This document shows positions 17,438 to 25,122 of a stretch of DNA of 64,000 nucleotides, in pieces. Numbering within the stretch: the stretch's first letter is position 1; each line of letters begins with the position of its first letter. Origin of the DNA: Caballeronia choica (GTDB taxonomy: Bacteria; Pseudomonadota; Gammaproteobacteria; Burkholderiales; Burkholderiaceae); assembly GCF_001544535.1 (NCBI RefSeq), contig NZ_FCON02000009.1, forward strand, positions 61,738-125,737. Direction: 5' to 3'. The notes below the pieces were generated by a model. The model made no database searches. It saw nothing but the letters and a program-made list of their open reading frames with translations, and was not told the origin of the DNA. The position numbers were made by a program, and so were the translations under genes.

Positions 17438-17989
17438 TCAATCCACGACCGAGTCGCCTTGGGAGATTTGCATCAGGTTGTTTTCGATCTGATGCATCAC
17501 TTTCCAGAAGACTTGCATATCCTTCTGGGTGATCCCGTCGAGTGACGCCGAAATCATGTCGGTCAGTTCGGGCAGCATTTCATCGACCAACCGTTTGCCT
17601 TCATCCTGCAAATTGATGAAGTACTTTCGTCTGTCGTTCGGGTCTCGGGTTCGTTGTACGAATCCACGCTTTTCGAGGTTATCCAGCGCAGGCACTGCGG
17701 TTGTGGATGCAATGCCCACGCGCTTGCTGAGTTCCAACTGGTTCAGTTCACCGCGCTCGGCCAGTACGCGAAGGTAGTACCAGTGCGCAATAGCAAGGTT
17801 CTCCCTGTCAAGAATCTTCTGCCCTTGCGCGTCGTAGAGCCTGTGCACCGTCCGCGCCATCCACGGCACAGTCCGGCCACGGTCATCAAAAACGTCGGAA
17901 GATCTTTTCGCTCCCGGTACCCGTCCCGGTCCCGGCCGGATAGCAACGTCCATCTTCGCTTTGGTCGCAGTGGAGTTTGACTTAGGCAT
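17438..17989 (-). CDS. MarR-family transcriptional regulator (paralogue 2)
   Basis: This 183-residue MarR protein is nearly the same as paralogue 1 through the DNA-binding domain (RGRTVPWMARTVHRLYDAQG, then LNQLELSKRVGIASTTAV and the wing DPNDRRKYF). They differ mainly in the first 35 residues and the C-terminal tail. The shared recognition helix predicts the same operator. It is divergent from regulon promoter copy D, behind which only a relic of a molybdoenzyme gene remains. This locus therefore looks like a duplicated MarR/molybdoenzyme unit that lost its enzyme. Confidence 0.85.
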   Translation of the reverse strand: MPKSNSTATKAKMDVAIRPGPGRVPGAKRSSDVFDDRGRTVPWMARTVHRLYDAQGQKILDRENLAIAHWYYLRVLAERGELNQLELSKRVGIASTTAVPALDNLEKRGFVQRTRDPNDRRKYFINLQDEGKRLVDEMLPELTDMISASLDGITQKDMQVFWKVMHQIENNLMQISQGDSVVD

Positions 17990-18089
17990 TCGCTCATTCC
18001 TCTACATAAGAGTGGCCAGTCGGACACGGAGCCGGTTGGCAATAAATACGACGATGACAGGCGTCTCGCCAGGAGATTCCCCAATCCCG

Positions 18090-18133
18090 TTGACGTTATG
18101 TTTCATGAAACACATCATTCGATATACGTCAAT
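18090..18133 (+). promoter_or_regulatory. Regulon promoter/operator, copy D (no intact gene behind it)
   Basis: TTGACG (18090-18095), a 17-bp spacer, CATCAT (18113-18118) and TCGATATACGTCAAT (18119-18133). The following leader (about 18134-18185) is clearly alignable with the leader of copy A (about 4258-4310), including GATGATTCG / AATGATCCTTCG and ATCATACA segments. Confidence 0.6.
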
Positions 18134-18264
18134 CTTGGGCGGAATCTTCTTTTCACAAATGATCCTTCGCGATGAGGATCATACATCAGGTGCCGATGCA
18201 TTCGTCTCAATCCCTGGAGCATCTTGTGATGCAGCAACGCAATCCGACGCCTGCGGGCATGTAA

Positions 18265-18443
18265 GACGGCGCGGGGCAATTCAGAAAGGGCGCTGTTTCG
18301 GCTAGCTGGGGTGTGAATCGTCAGCCCGTCGCCGAGCCCGGATGCGATCACGGCACGCCACATGCTGGCACCGACCTCAGAACCGGGGAATTTTCGGGCG
18401 ACGAGCGTGTCAGTTGGGACGCGGCGCTCGACATCGACGACCG
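18265..18443 (+). pseudogene. Relic of a second molybdoenzyme alpha-subunit gene
   Basis: One frame holds QFRKGAVSASWGV followed by AEP, matching QLHFKDGSVSGRWGVCAEP in the SCP2-like domain of the intact alpha subunit. It then jumps to GEFSGDERVSWDAALDI, matching GISGYERISWDEALGI further into that protein. About 150 intervening residues and all the rest of the gene are gone. It stands behind promoter copy D and divergent from MarR paralogue 2, exactly where the intact gene stands relative to MarR paralogue 1. The remnant ends next to the hydrolase gene stop. Confidence 0.55.
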
Positions 18444-18471
18444 GCGGTTTGCCGCCGATGAGATCGTGGTT

Positions 18472-19449
18472 TCACAGCGCAGTGTGCGAGCCGGCACCCG
18501 CCAGCAGTTTCTCTTTGAGGAAGACGCCGAGAGCATCCAGCGCTTTTGCCGATGCCGTCAACTTTCCGACACTGCCCGCAAATCCGTGCGGCATTCCCAT
18601 CCAGACATCAAGCCGCACATCCGTCCCGGCAGCAACAGCGCGCTCGACATATCGGCGCGAATCGTCGAGCAATACTTCGTCGTCGCCGACATGGATGCGC
18701 ACGGGAGGCAGGCCGGAAAGCCGGCTGTAAAGCGGCGAGGCCAGTGGAAGTTTCGGGTCGGCACTTCCCAAGTATGAACGCACCAGTTCCGTCACCTGCG
18801 GGAGCGTGAAATACGGATCGGCATCCGCGCGCGTCACATACGACTCGCCCGCGAGCGTCAAATCCGTCACTGGCGACAACGCGGCCACTCCTACAAGCGC
18901 CGTCTTGCCGGAAACGGCGTCGCCGGGGATGTGTGCGGCAAGCATGAGTGCGAGATTGCCTCCGGCAGAGTCACCCGTCACGGCAATCCGGCGAATGTCC
19001 CTTGCCTCAAGCCCGCGGTAACACGCCAGCACATCCTCCACGGCCGCAGGAAAAGGATGCTCGGGAGCAAGCCGGTAGTCCGGGATGAATGCGCTCGCTC
19101 CCGCCCTCGCGGCGATGTGCCCGACAAGGTGACGGAACGCTTTCGAAGTTCCCAAGGCGAACCATCCGGCGTGCAGATGGAGGATCGCTTCGTCAGACCG
19201 ACGATGCGCAGGATGAACCCAGAGTCCCGGTATGCCGCCTAACGTGTCGGATTCAAAGGTCACGTCATCACGCGGCAAGACTCGCTCCATCATGGCATCG
19301 AATGGCTCGCGTGCTGCGATTCCTCGCAAAACGCCTTTCATGGAACTCGACATCGCTCGAGTCGCAGCGATGATCGCCGCATCTTCAGGGTCAAGCGGAT
19401 GCGTTACGACGTGTTCTCTCAACGTGCTTTCAGTCGCCGGAGGTCGCAT
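18472..19449 (-). CDS. Alpha/beta hydrolase, hormone-sensitive-lipase family
   Basis: This 325-residue esterase-type hydrolase has a nucleophile elbow GDSAGG near residue 160, an acid residue in the HVGDDEVLLDD segment and a catalytic His in GMPHGFAGS near residue 285. The oxyanion motif, usually HGGG or HGGGF, reads H-A-G-W-F near residue 93, an uncommon variant. The family hydrolyses acyl esters or lactones; here it may hydrolyse an ester or lactone intermediate of ring cleavage (inferred). It is the last gene of a minus-strand run (decarboxylase copy 2, MFS, NTF2-like, SDR, hydrolase) probably transcribed from promoter copy E. Confidence 0.75.
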   Translation of the reverse strand: MRPPATESTLREHVVTHPLDPEDAAIIAATRAMSSSMKGVLRGIAAREPFDAMMERVLPRDDVTFESDTLGGIPGLWVHPAHRRSDEAILHLHAGWFALGTSKAFRHLVGHIAARAGASAFIPDYRLAPEHPFPAAVEDVLACYRGLEARDIRRIAVTGDSAGGNLALMLAAHIPGDAVSGKTALVGVAALSPVTDLTLAGESYVTRADADPYFTLPQVTELVRSYLGSADPKLPLASPLYSRLSGLPPVRIHVGDDEVLLDDSRRYVERAVAAGTDVRLDVWMGMPHGFAGSVGKLTASAKALDALGVFLKEKLLAGAGSHTAL

Positions 19450-19507
19450 GGTCAGCTCATTTTGAATGGGTGAATCATGAATGACCTCGCCCGATGTCGG
19501 AATCGGG

Positions 19508-20275
19508 TCAGGTCGCGAGAAAGCCGCCGTCCACGGCCAACTCAGCGCCCGTCACGAAGGAGGACAAATCCGACAGGAGCCATACCGCAGCCGCGGCAAT
19601 TTCTGCGGGTAAGCCAATACGGCCTACGGGGTGAGACGTCCGAAGTTTCTCGATCAGGTCGGCAAACTGAGGATCCGACGTCAGCGCCTGAACCATGGGC
19701 GTATCGACAGCACCGGGAAGAATCGCGTTGACGCGTATACCCTGTTGGCCATAATCGACAGCAGCGCCCTTAGTCAGACCCAACACGCCGCCCTTTGACC
19801 CGCAATAATCGGCCGAGCGCGGCACCGCCACCCGTCCGAGCGTCGACGATGTATTGACGATGGAACCCCCTCCGGTTCGCAACATCGCGCGTATCTCATG
19901 TTTCATGCAGAAGAAAACGCCGTCGTAGTTGACGCTTTGAATGCGGCGCCATTGCGTGACGGTCAAGTCATGCAGCAAGACGTTCGCTTGAGCGAGACCG
20001 GCGTTGTTGAACGCGCCGTCAAGCCGTCCGAACTTGCCTACCGCTGTCGCCACGAGCGCTTCGACCTGGGCTTCGTCGGCAACATCTGTCGACACGAAAA
20101 TGGCCTCACCGTCCTGGTGCCGAATCGCCGACACGGTGTCCCGCCCATGCGCAACGTGGATGTCCGCCACCACGACGCGCGCGCCAGCCGCGGCGCACGC
20201 AATGGCCGCCGCGCGCCCGATACCCGTGCCGCCGCCCGTGACGATGATCGTCTTCCCTTCAAGCGTCCGGTTCAT
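19508..20275 (-). CDS. Short-chain dehydrogenase/reductase (classical SDR)
   Basis: This 255-residue classical SDR has the cofactor motif TGGGTGIG near residue 12, an acidic residue after the second strand (VVADIH, favouring NAD), NNAG near residue 88, the catalytic Ser in NTSSTLG, and YCGSK near residue 155. A C-terminal AVDGG precedes the end. It is expected to oxidise or reduce a diol or keto intermediate; a cis-dihydrodiol dehydrogenase role for the TphA-like dioxygenase is possible but not shown. The start is the ATG at 20275 after AAGGGAG; 21 upstream bases in frame are not needed. Confidence 0.82.
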   Translation of the reverse strand: MNRTLEGKTIIVTGGGTGIGRAAAIACAAAGARVVVADIHVAHGRDTVSAIRHQDGEAIFVSTDVADEAQVEALVATAVGKFGRLDGAFNNAGLAQANVLLHDLTVTQWRRIQSVNYDGVFFCMKHEIRAMLRTGGGSIVNTSSTLGRVAVPRSADYCGSKGGVLGLTKGAAVDYGQQGIRVNAILPGAVDTPMVQALTSDPQFADLIEKLRTSHPVGRIGLPAEIAAAAVWLLSDLSSFVTGAELAVDGGFLAT

Positions 20276-20296
20276 GCGCTTGCGCTCCCTTTGCAA

Positions 20297-20677
20297 TCAA
20301 TGCGCAAACAGTGGCGCAACGTCGATGTAGATACGGTAATCATTGATCTGTTTCTCGCACAAGCGCCAGATGGTCACGGCCGGCACCTTGAGTGTCGACC
20401 CGTCCTTGCGCGTGTAAGTCACGTCGAGCCGCGAAATGACGACGTCATCGGACGCCCAGACATCAAGCAGTTGATGCTTGATGCCGGCGATCAAAGCCAT
20501 GAATGCCTTTGAAGCCTCGGCAACATTTTCGCGTCCGATGACCGGGTCACTATTGGCGTAAACAAACGTGCAGTTTTCTGTCAGATAGCGCGCTAACCGC
20601 TGCTCGTCCTTTGAATCAATGGCTTCGCATACTTCTGATGCGTATTCGAATGCTGCTGTCGGCGCCTGAGTGAACAT
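20297..20677 (-). CDS. NTF2-like (SnoaL/DUF4440-type) protein
   Basis: This 126-residue protein starts at the ATG at 20677 with a very strong AGGAGGAG site. It has the alpha-helix plus curved-sheet pattern of NTF2-like proteins: AIDSKDEQRLARYLTENCTF, GRENV near residue 50 and a central run of beta strands up to DYRIYIDVAPLF. No catalytic residue can be assigned. It lies 21 bp before the SDR gene and about 100 bp after the transporter, so it is very likely in one operon. It might be a small isomerase, a dehydratase or a binding protein for the aromatic intermediate. Confidence 0.65.
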   Translation of the reverse strand: MFTQAPTAAFEYASEVCEAIDSKDEQRLARYLTENCTFVYANSDPVIGRENVAEASKAFMALIAGIKHQLLDVWASDDVVISRLDVTYTRKDGSTLKVPAVTIWRLCEKQINDYRIYIDVAPLFAH

Positions 20678-20780
20678 GCCAGGGTCTCCTCCTCGAAGGG
20701 TGATTGAGTACGACGTATTGATAGCTCGAGGCACTACCCGCACAGCGCCTCGCAACTGACGGGGCAACTACTGCCCCGCG

Positions 20781-22139
20781 TTAGTGACTCAGTGATTCCA
20801 CTCCGCCGGGCGTCGGTCTGAAGACGTGCGGCAGTGCACGCTGCTTGACCAGCAAAGCGATACACGAAAGCGCTCCGGCAACGGCGATCGTCGCGAAGAT
20901 ACCCACAAGCGAAAAATGCGACCGTACGAGTTCAGCAACGAGGAACGAGCCTGCGATCCCGCCAAAGCGGGCAATGCCGAGCATCCACGCGACACCCGTG
21001 CCACGCCCTTCAGTCGGATAAAACGCGGCCGCAAGCGCATTCATTGAAGCTTGCGCGGTGTTCACCAGCACGCCACACACAATAACGAAGGGCACGAGCA
21101 GGCCTACGTGTGCCGCGGTCTCTCCAATACAAAAGAGGCTGACGGCAGCGAGCGCGTAGCACGCGGCAATCACTAAATTTGCGTTGAAGCGGTCCATCAA
21201 TGCACCGCATAACACCGCACCGATACCACCCAGCGGAAACAGTGCAGAGATCAGCGTCGCGCTCTTCGGGCTCAAACCCGCGTCCTTCAGCAGAATTGGC
21301 ATCCAGTTGATCAACGCGTAGATAATCACGAGGCCCATGAAGGCGGCGAGCCATAGCATCAACGAGCCGACGATGTAGGGTCGCGACAGCACAAGCCCGA
21401 TCCCGTTACCGCCCGTTCCCTGCGCGCGCTCGGTCAATGCGAAGCCGCGCGCATGGATCGCTTCATCGGAGATACGCACGAGAATTGCGCGAATGCGTTC
21501 TACAGCCTTGCCACTTGCAACCATGAAGCGCACCGATTCCGGCATCTTGAGCAATAGCAGGACCGTGTGGAGTATCGGTGCGATGCCGCCCAGTATCAGA
21601 ACACTTCGCCAGCCGGCATGAGGAATCAACCATGCCGCAAACAGTCCACCCAAAGCCGCGCCCAATGGGAATCCGCAGCACATCAGGCTGGTCACGGTCG
21701 CGCGGCGCCGGGTCGGGCAGAACTCGTCCATCATTGTCACCGCGCCCGGCATCGCTGCGCCCAGGCCGATACCCGTGACGAAGCGCAGCACGGTCAGTTG
21801 ACCCAGGTTCGCCGAGAATGCGGAGGCGACACAGGCAACACCGAAGAGGAACACGGACCCGACCATCAGCGACCGCCGTCCAACGCGGTCGGACAATGGA
21901 CCGGACACGAGCGCACCGAATGCGAGGCCGAACAGTGCGGAACTCAGTACCGGTGCGAGATCCGGCTTCGCGAGATGCCACTCAGTCAGTAACGACGGTG
22001 CGATAAAGCCGATCGCGGCAGTGTCGAAACCATCCAGCATGACAATCACGAAACACATGAAAAAGATGAGTCGTTGAAAGCGGCCGAACGGGTGTTCGTC
22101 GATGAGCTTCTGGGCATCGATGACCGAAGCAAGTTTCAT
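20781..22139 (-). CDS. MFS aromatic acid:H+ symporter (AAHS/PcaK-like)
   Basis: This 452-residue inner-membrane protein has 12 hydrophobic segments. The AAHS signature is VIVMLDGFDTAAIGF in the first helix, with the charged Asp conserved, then GPLSDRVGRR in loop 2-3 and the CPTRRRATVTSLM segment in loop 4-5. Related carriers (PcaK, BenK, MhpT) import benzoates and hydroxybenzoates with protons. Its place between decarboxylase copy 2 and the SDR/NTF2 genes suggests that it imports the substrate of this pathway. Confidence 0.85.
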   Translation of the reverse strand: MKLASVIDAQKLIDEHPFGRFQRLIFFMCFVIVMLDGFDTAAIGFIAPSLLTEWHLAKPDLAPVLSSALFGLAFGALVSGPLSDRVGRRSLMVGSVFLFGVACVASAFSANLGQLTVLRFVTGIGLGAAMPGAVTMMDEFCPTRRRATVTSLMCCGFPLGAALGGLFAAWLIPHAGWRSVLILGGIAPILHTVLLLLKMPESVRFMVASGKAVERIRAILVRISDEAIHARGFALTERAQGTGGNGIGLVLSRPYIVGSLMLWLAAFMGLVIIYALINWMPILLKDAGLSPKSATLISALFPLGGIGAVLCGALMDRFNANLVIAACYALAAVSLFCIGETAAHVGLLVPFVIVCGVLVNTAQASMNALAAAFYPTEGRGTGVAWMLGIARFGGIAGSFLVAELVRSHFSLVGIFATIAVAGALSCIALLVKQRALPHVFRPTPGGVESLSH

Positions 22140-22278
22140 GGTTTATCTCCTGCCAATTCTGACGGGGATGCACTGGCCGCACATATCGCGCTGATTGACG
22201 ATCGGAACGGATGCACAAGGCGCGCGCAGCGACGCCGCGACCTGGGCGGCTATCCCGGCCTATCCCTGCGTCCTCTGT

Positions 22279-23271
22279 TCAAATTGCAAAGCTTTCGAGG
22301 GTTGACGGATGGAACAGCTCGCGCGGCTGAAGCCGGCGAGTTGACAGTCCCTCTGCAAAATGACGGGCGAGAAAGCGGTCGACAGGATGCTCGTTGTCCG
22401 CAAAGCCGTACGACCAGAAGTCCGTACCCATCAGTTTGCGAGCGGCACGCAACTGGTCCTCGACGAATGGCAGCGTGACCTTGGTGGCCGCCGTGTCGCT
22501 CAACCGCGTCAAAGCAAGTGCTTTAGACTTCTCGAATGCCTTCATCACTGCGCCTGGCAGCCAGGGATGGCGCTCTGCCAGCGTCTTCCTGACTCCAAGC
22601 GCGTGCATGATCGGAAACAGCTTCGTACGTGCATACCAGTCCGCTGCGGCTTTGTGCGGATCGTCGAACAGATACTTGACCTGGGGATGTCCACGGTCGA
22701 AGCATGAAGGAGCTCGCGGACCAATGACGGCATCGATGTCCCCGTCCGCCAGCAGATTCGAAATCGTTTTGCCCTCGGGCGCATTCTCCACCCTGACATC
22801 CGCGGGCAAATTCAACGTGATTTTCTCCACCCTGGTCGGGTCTTCGTAACCGCCGCGCACCCAGGTCACATCCGAAGGCTTGACACCGTACTCCTCCTCG
22901 AGAAGCAAACGTACCCATACGTTAGCCGTCAGCTGATATTCCGGCACACCGATGCGCTTGCCTTTCAGATCTTCCGGGCTGTTAATGCCTCTATCCGAGC
23001 GCACATAAATCGACGTGTGTCGAAAGGCTCGCGAGGGAAAGACCGGCACTGCGATGTAAGGGGAAGTTCCCGCAGCAGTCTTCACCGAGTAACTGCTGAG
23101 CGAGAGTTCGCAGATATCGAAGTCCGCGTGCCTGAAGGCGCGAAAAAAAATCTCTTCGGGATCCTGCAGCATGAAAACCGGGTCCACGCCGTCGATTTGA
23201 ACCTCGCCGTCGACCAACGGCCTGATCCGGTCGTAGTTGCCTACGGCGACGGACAACTGAAGCTTGCTCAT
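22279..23271 (-). CDS. 4,5-dihydroxyphthalate decarboxylase-like protein (copy 2)
   Basis: This 330-residue paralogue of the protein at 9028-10026 is visibly identical over long stretches (VDPVFMLQDPEEIFFRAFRH, VFPSRAFRHTSIYVR, RIGVPEYQLTANVWVRLLLE). It has no signal peptide, which argues against an ABC binding-protein role despite the similar fold. The expected activity is decarboxylation of a dihydroxy aromatic acid. It is the first gene of the minus-strand operon running to 18472 and lies about 50 bp after regulon promoter copy E. The two copies probably arose by duplication of the same module that duplicated MarR. Confidence 0.75.
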   Translation of the reverse strand: MSKLQLSVAVGNYDRIRPLVDGEVQIDGVDPVFMLQDPEEIFFRAFRHADFDICELSLSSYSVKTAAGTSPYIAVPVFPSRAFRHTSIYVRSDRGINSPEDLKGKRIGVPEYQLTANVWVRLLLEEEYGVKPSDVTWVRGGYEDPTRVEKITLNLPADVRVENAPEGKTISNLLADGDIDAVIGPRAPSCFDRGHPQVKYLFDDPHKAAADWYARTKLFPIMHALGVRKTLAERHPWLPGAVMKAFEKSKALALTRLSDTAATKVTLPFVEDQLRAARKLMGTDFWSYGFADNEHPVDRFLARHFAEGLSTRRLQPRELFHPSTLESFAI

Positions 23272-23323
23272 TGTTTCTCCTGTCGTTGCTGCAAATGCGG
23301 CCCCGATTCGCGATCGTCAGATA

Positions 23324-23367
23324 TTAGATTTATATAGGATGATCTACCGCAAATCGATATCTGTCAA
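23324..23367 (-). promoter_or_regulatory. Regulon promoter/operator, copy E (decarboxylase copy 2 operon)
   Basis: On the minus strand TTGACA (23362-23367), a 17-bp spacer and GATCAT (23339-23344) are followed by CCTATATAAATCTAA (23324-23338). The ATATAAATC core is conserved but the outer bases differ from the consensus. Confidence 0.55.
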
Positions 23368-23474
23368 GATATTGTGGTGGGTCGCCGGCGACAGTGCGAA
23401 CCCGGCCGCGCTCGATACGTCTGATCACGCGGACCGTGCCTTCATCGCGCTTCATTGGACGCTGAGCCCGCAAG

Positions 23475-23873
23475 TCAATGAGACTCCGGAATGGCCCCGG
23501 AATGCACCGCAAGCAGCGTCCAGCCGCTTTCCCCGCGCTGCCCCCGCTGCCAAATGGCAAGCGCACGAGTGCTGAACGCTTTGGCCGCCCCGCGCGTGTT
23601 CATGCGGATCGACAGCTTGCCGAACACGAGCGCCACGTCGCGGCTGATTTCGATGCGCACGTCGGTGCGATCGATTTGCTGGTAGTCCCACACGCCCGAG
23701 CGCAATCCGTCGATATAGCTCGACTTCGTATCGACGACGCCGCTCGAATGCATGTAGATCAGTTTGTCGTCGAGCAGTCGCTCGAGTGTGCCGATGTCCT
23801 TGCCGAGCATCGCGGCATAGCGGCTGTTTTCGAGTTGCGCGATCCGCTCGGCTGGTTGAATGTCCTCTTTCAT
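23475..23873 (-). CDS. DUF4440/SnoaL-like NTF2-fold protein
   Basis: This 132-residue protein begins MKEDIQPAERIAQLENSRYAAM and has the DUF4440 pattern LERLLDDKLIYMHSSGVVDTK, DVRIEISRDVALVFGKLSI and W.LLAVHSG near the end. The start is the ATG at 23873 after a GGAG. It is the last gene of the minus-strand group with the intradiol dioxygenase, the YciI-like protein and the beta-hydroxyacid dehydrogenase. Such proteins often accompany ring-cleavage genes, but their job is unclear. Confidence 0.65.
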   Translation of the reverse strand: MKEDIQPAERIAQLENSRYAAMLGKDIGTLERLLDDKLIYMHSSGVVDTKSSYIDGLRSGVWDYQQIDRTDVRIEISRDVALVFGKLSIRMNTRGAAKAFSTRALAIWQRGQRGESGWTLLAVHSGAIPESH

Positions 23874-23898
23874 GCTTCGAACTCCGAATGAATGGTAA

Positions 23899-24786
23899 TC
23901 ATGCGGCAAGCCCGGCGAGTCCCGCGATCACCTTCACGCACGCGAGGTAATCCTCATCGCCGAAACCCGACGCCTCGGTGGCGACCATCAGTTGCTCCAC
24001 GACCGCGCCGGGCAGCATCGGCACGCTCAGTTCCCGCGCGCCTTGGGAAATCAACTGGAGGTCCTTGCGCATCTGCGCCACGGTGAACGTCGGCGTGAAG
24101 TCGCGGCGCTGGAGCGCGTCGGCTTTGTAACGCAGATGCGGCGAGCCGATCGCGCTCGCGGCAATCGCTTCGAGCGCCGTCCCGGCTTCGATGCCGCCTT
24201 TGGTGCAGAGCGTGTAGGCTTCGCAGAGACTCTCGACCAGCGTCGTGACCATCAGGTTGATCGCCAACTTCATCGTGCGCGCCTGCTCCGCATCGCCGAC
24301 GACGACCAGATTCGACGCATAGGCGCCGACGATCGGCCGCGCTTGTTCGATCGCATCGTGCGCGCCGGAGAGGAACGTGGTCAGCGCTCCGTTGGCCGCC
24401 GCCGCCACCGATCCCGACACCGGGCCGCGCACGTAGCCGATCCCGCGCGCTTGCGCGGCCTTCGCAATCGATGCGGATGCGCTCGCTGAAATGGTGCTCG
24501 TTTCGATGAGCAGCGCGCCTGCCCGGACGTTGCTCAGCGCGCCATCGGCGCTCGCGAGGAGTTGCAGCGCCGCCGCGTCGTTCGGCAGCGACGTCACGAT
24601 CACGTCGGCACGGCCCGCGCTCTGCGGTGTTATCGCCACCGCTTCCAGATCATTCGCGCGCGCGGCGTCGCACCGTTCGCGGCTCGTATCGGATACCTGC
24701 ACGGCGTGCCCCGCCGCCGCGACGCGGGCGGCCATCGGCTCGCCCATCTTTCCGTAGCCAATCCACAGGATGTTCATGGTCGTCAC
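23899..24786 (-). CDS. Beta-hydroxyacid dehydrogenase (3-hydroxyisobutyrate dehydrogenase-like)
   Basis: This 295-residue NAD(P)-dependent dehydrogenase has a Rossmann motif GYGKMGEP near residue 10. The substrate loop reads RGPVSGSVAAAANGALT near residue 119, and the catalytic Lys lies in TMKLAINLM near residue 172, with the C-terminal all-helical dimerisation domain following. It would reduce or oxidise a beta-hydroxy or semialdehyde acid produced after ring cleavage. The start at 24786 overlaps the stop of the YciI-like gene (ATGA); an alternative ATG lies at 24777. Confidence 0.78.
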   Translation of the reverse strand: MTTMNILWIGYGKMGEPMAARVAAAGHAVQVSDTSRERCDAARANDLEAVAITPQSAGRADVIVTSLPNDAAALQLLASADGALSNVRAGALLIETSTISASASASIAKAAQARGIGYVRGPVSGSVAAAANGALTTFLSGAHDAIEQARPIVGAYASNLVVVGDAEQARTMKLAINLMVTTLVESLCEAYTLCTKGGIEAGTALEAIAASAIGSPHLRYKADALQRRDFTPTFTVAQMRKDLQLISQGARELSVPMLPGAVVEQLMVATEASGFGDEDYLACVKVIAGLAGLAA

Positions 24787-25118
24787 TTTGATGTTGGTTT
24801 GTCAGCGTCGCGGCTCGCGTCGCTCGCCAGAAACGGATTGCCGCGGCGCCATAGCCACGGATGGATTTCGACTCGCGAAAACAGTCCCGCTTGCGCATAG
24901 GGATCGGCCTTCATGAATGCATCGACAAGCGACAGCGAGTCAGCTTCGAGCACGAGCAGCGAGCCGGCTTCGTTGCCGTCGGCATCGAGCCACGGTCCGG
25001 TTTGCAGCACGCGCACGCCGTTGGCTGCCGCGTCCAGATGCTCGGTGTGCCGGGCCTTGGTCCCCGCGCGAAGGGCACTGCTGCCGGGGTGATCGGTTGC
25101 GAACACGACGAAGTACAT
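24783..25118 (-). CDS. YciI-like protein (muconolactone-isomerase fold)
   Basis: This 111-residue YCII-domain protein contains MYFVVFATDHPGSS.., the conserved R-x-x-H type segment KARHTEHLD near residue 26, and SLVDAFMKADPYAQAGLF followed by VEIHPW. The fold is a dimeric alpha/beta barrel related to muconolactone isomerase. It overlaps the dehydrogenase start by four bases and lies four bases after the dioxygenase stop, so the three are translationally linked. A lactone-isomerase or dehalogenase-like role in the same route is possible. Confidence 0.75.
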   Translation of the reverse strand: MYFVVFATDHPGSSALRAGTKARHTEHLDAAANGVRVLQTGPWLDADGNEAGSLLVLEADSLSLVDAFMKADPYAQAGLFSRVEIHPWLWRRGNPFLASDASRDADKPTSK

Positions 25119-25122
25119 GGCG

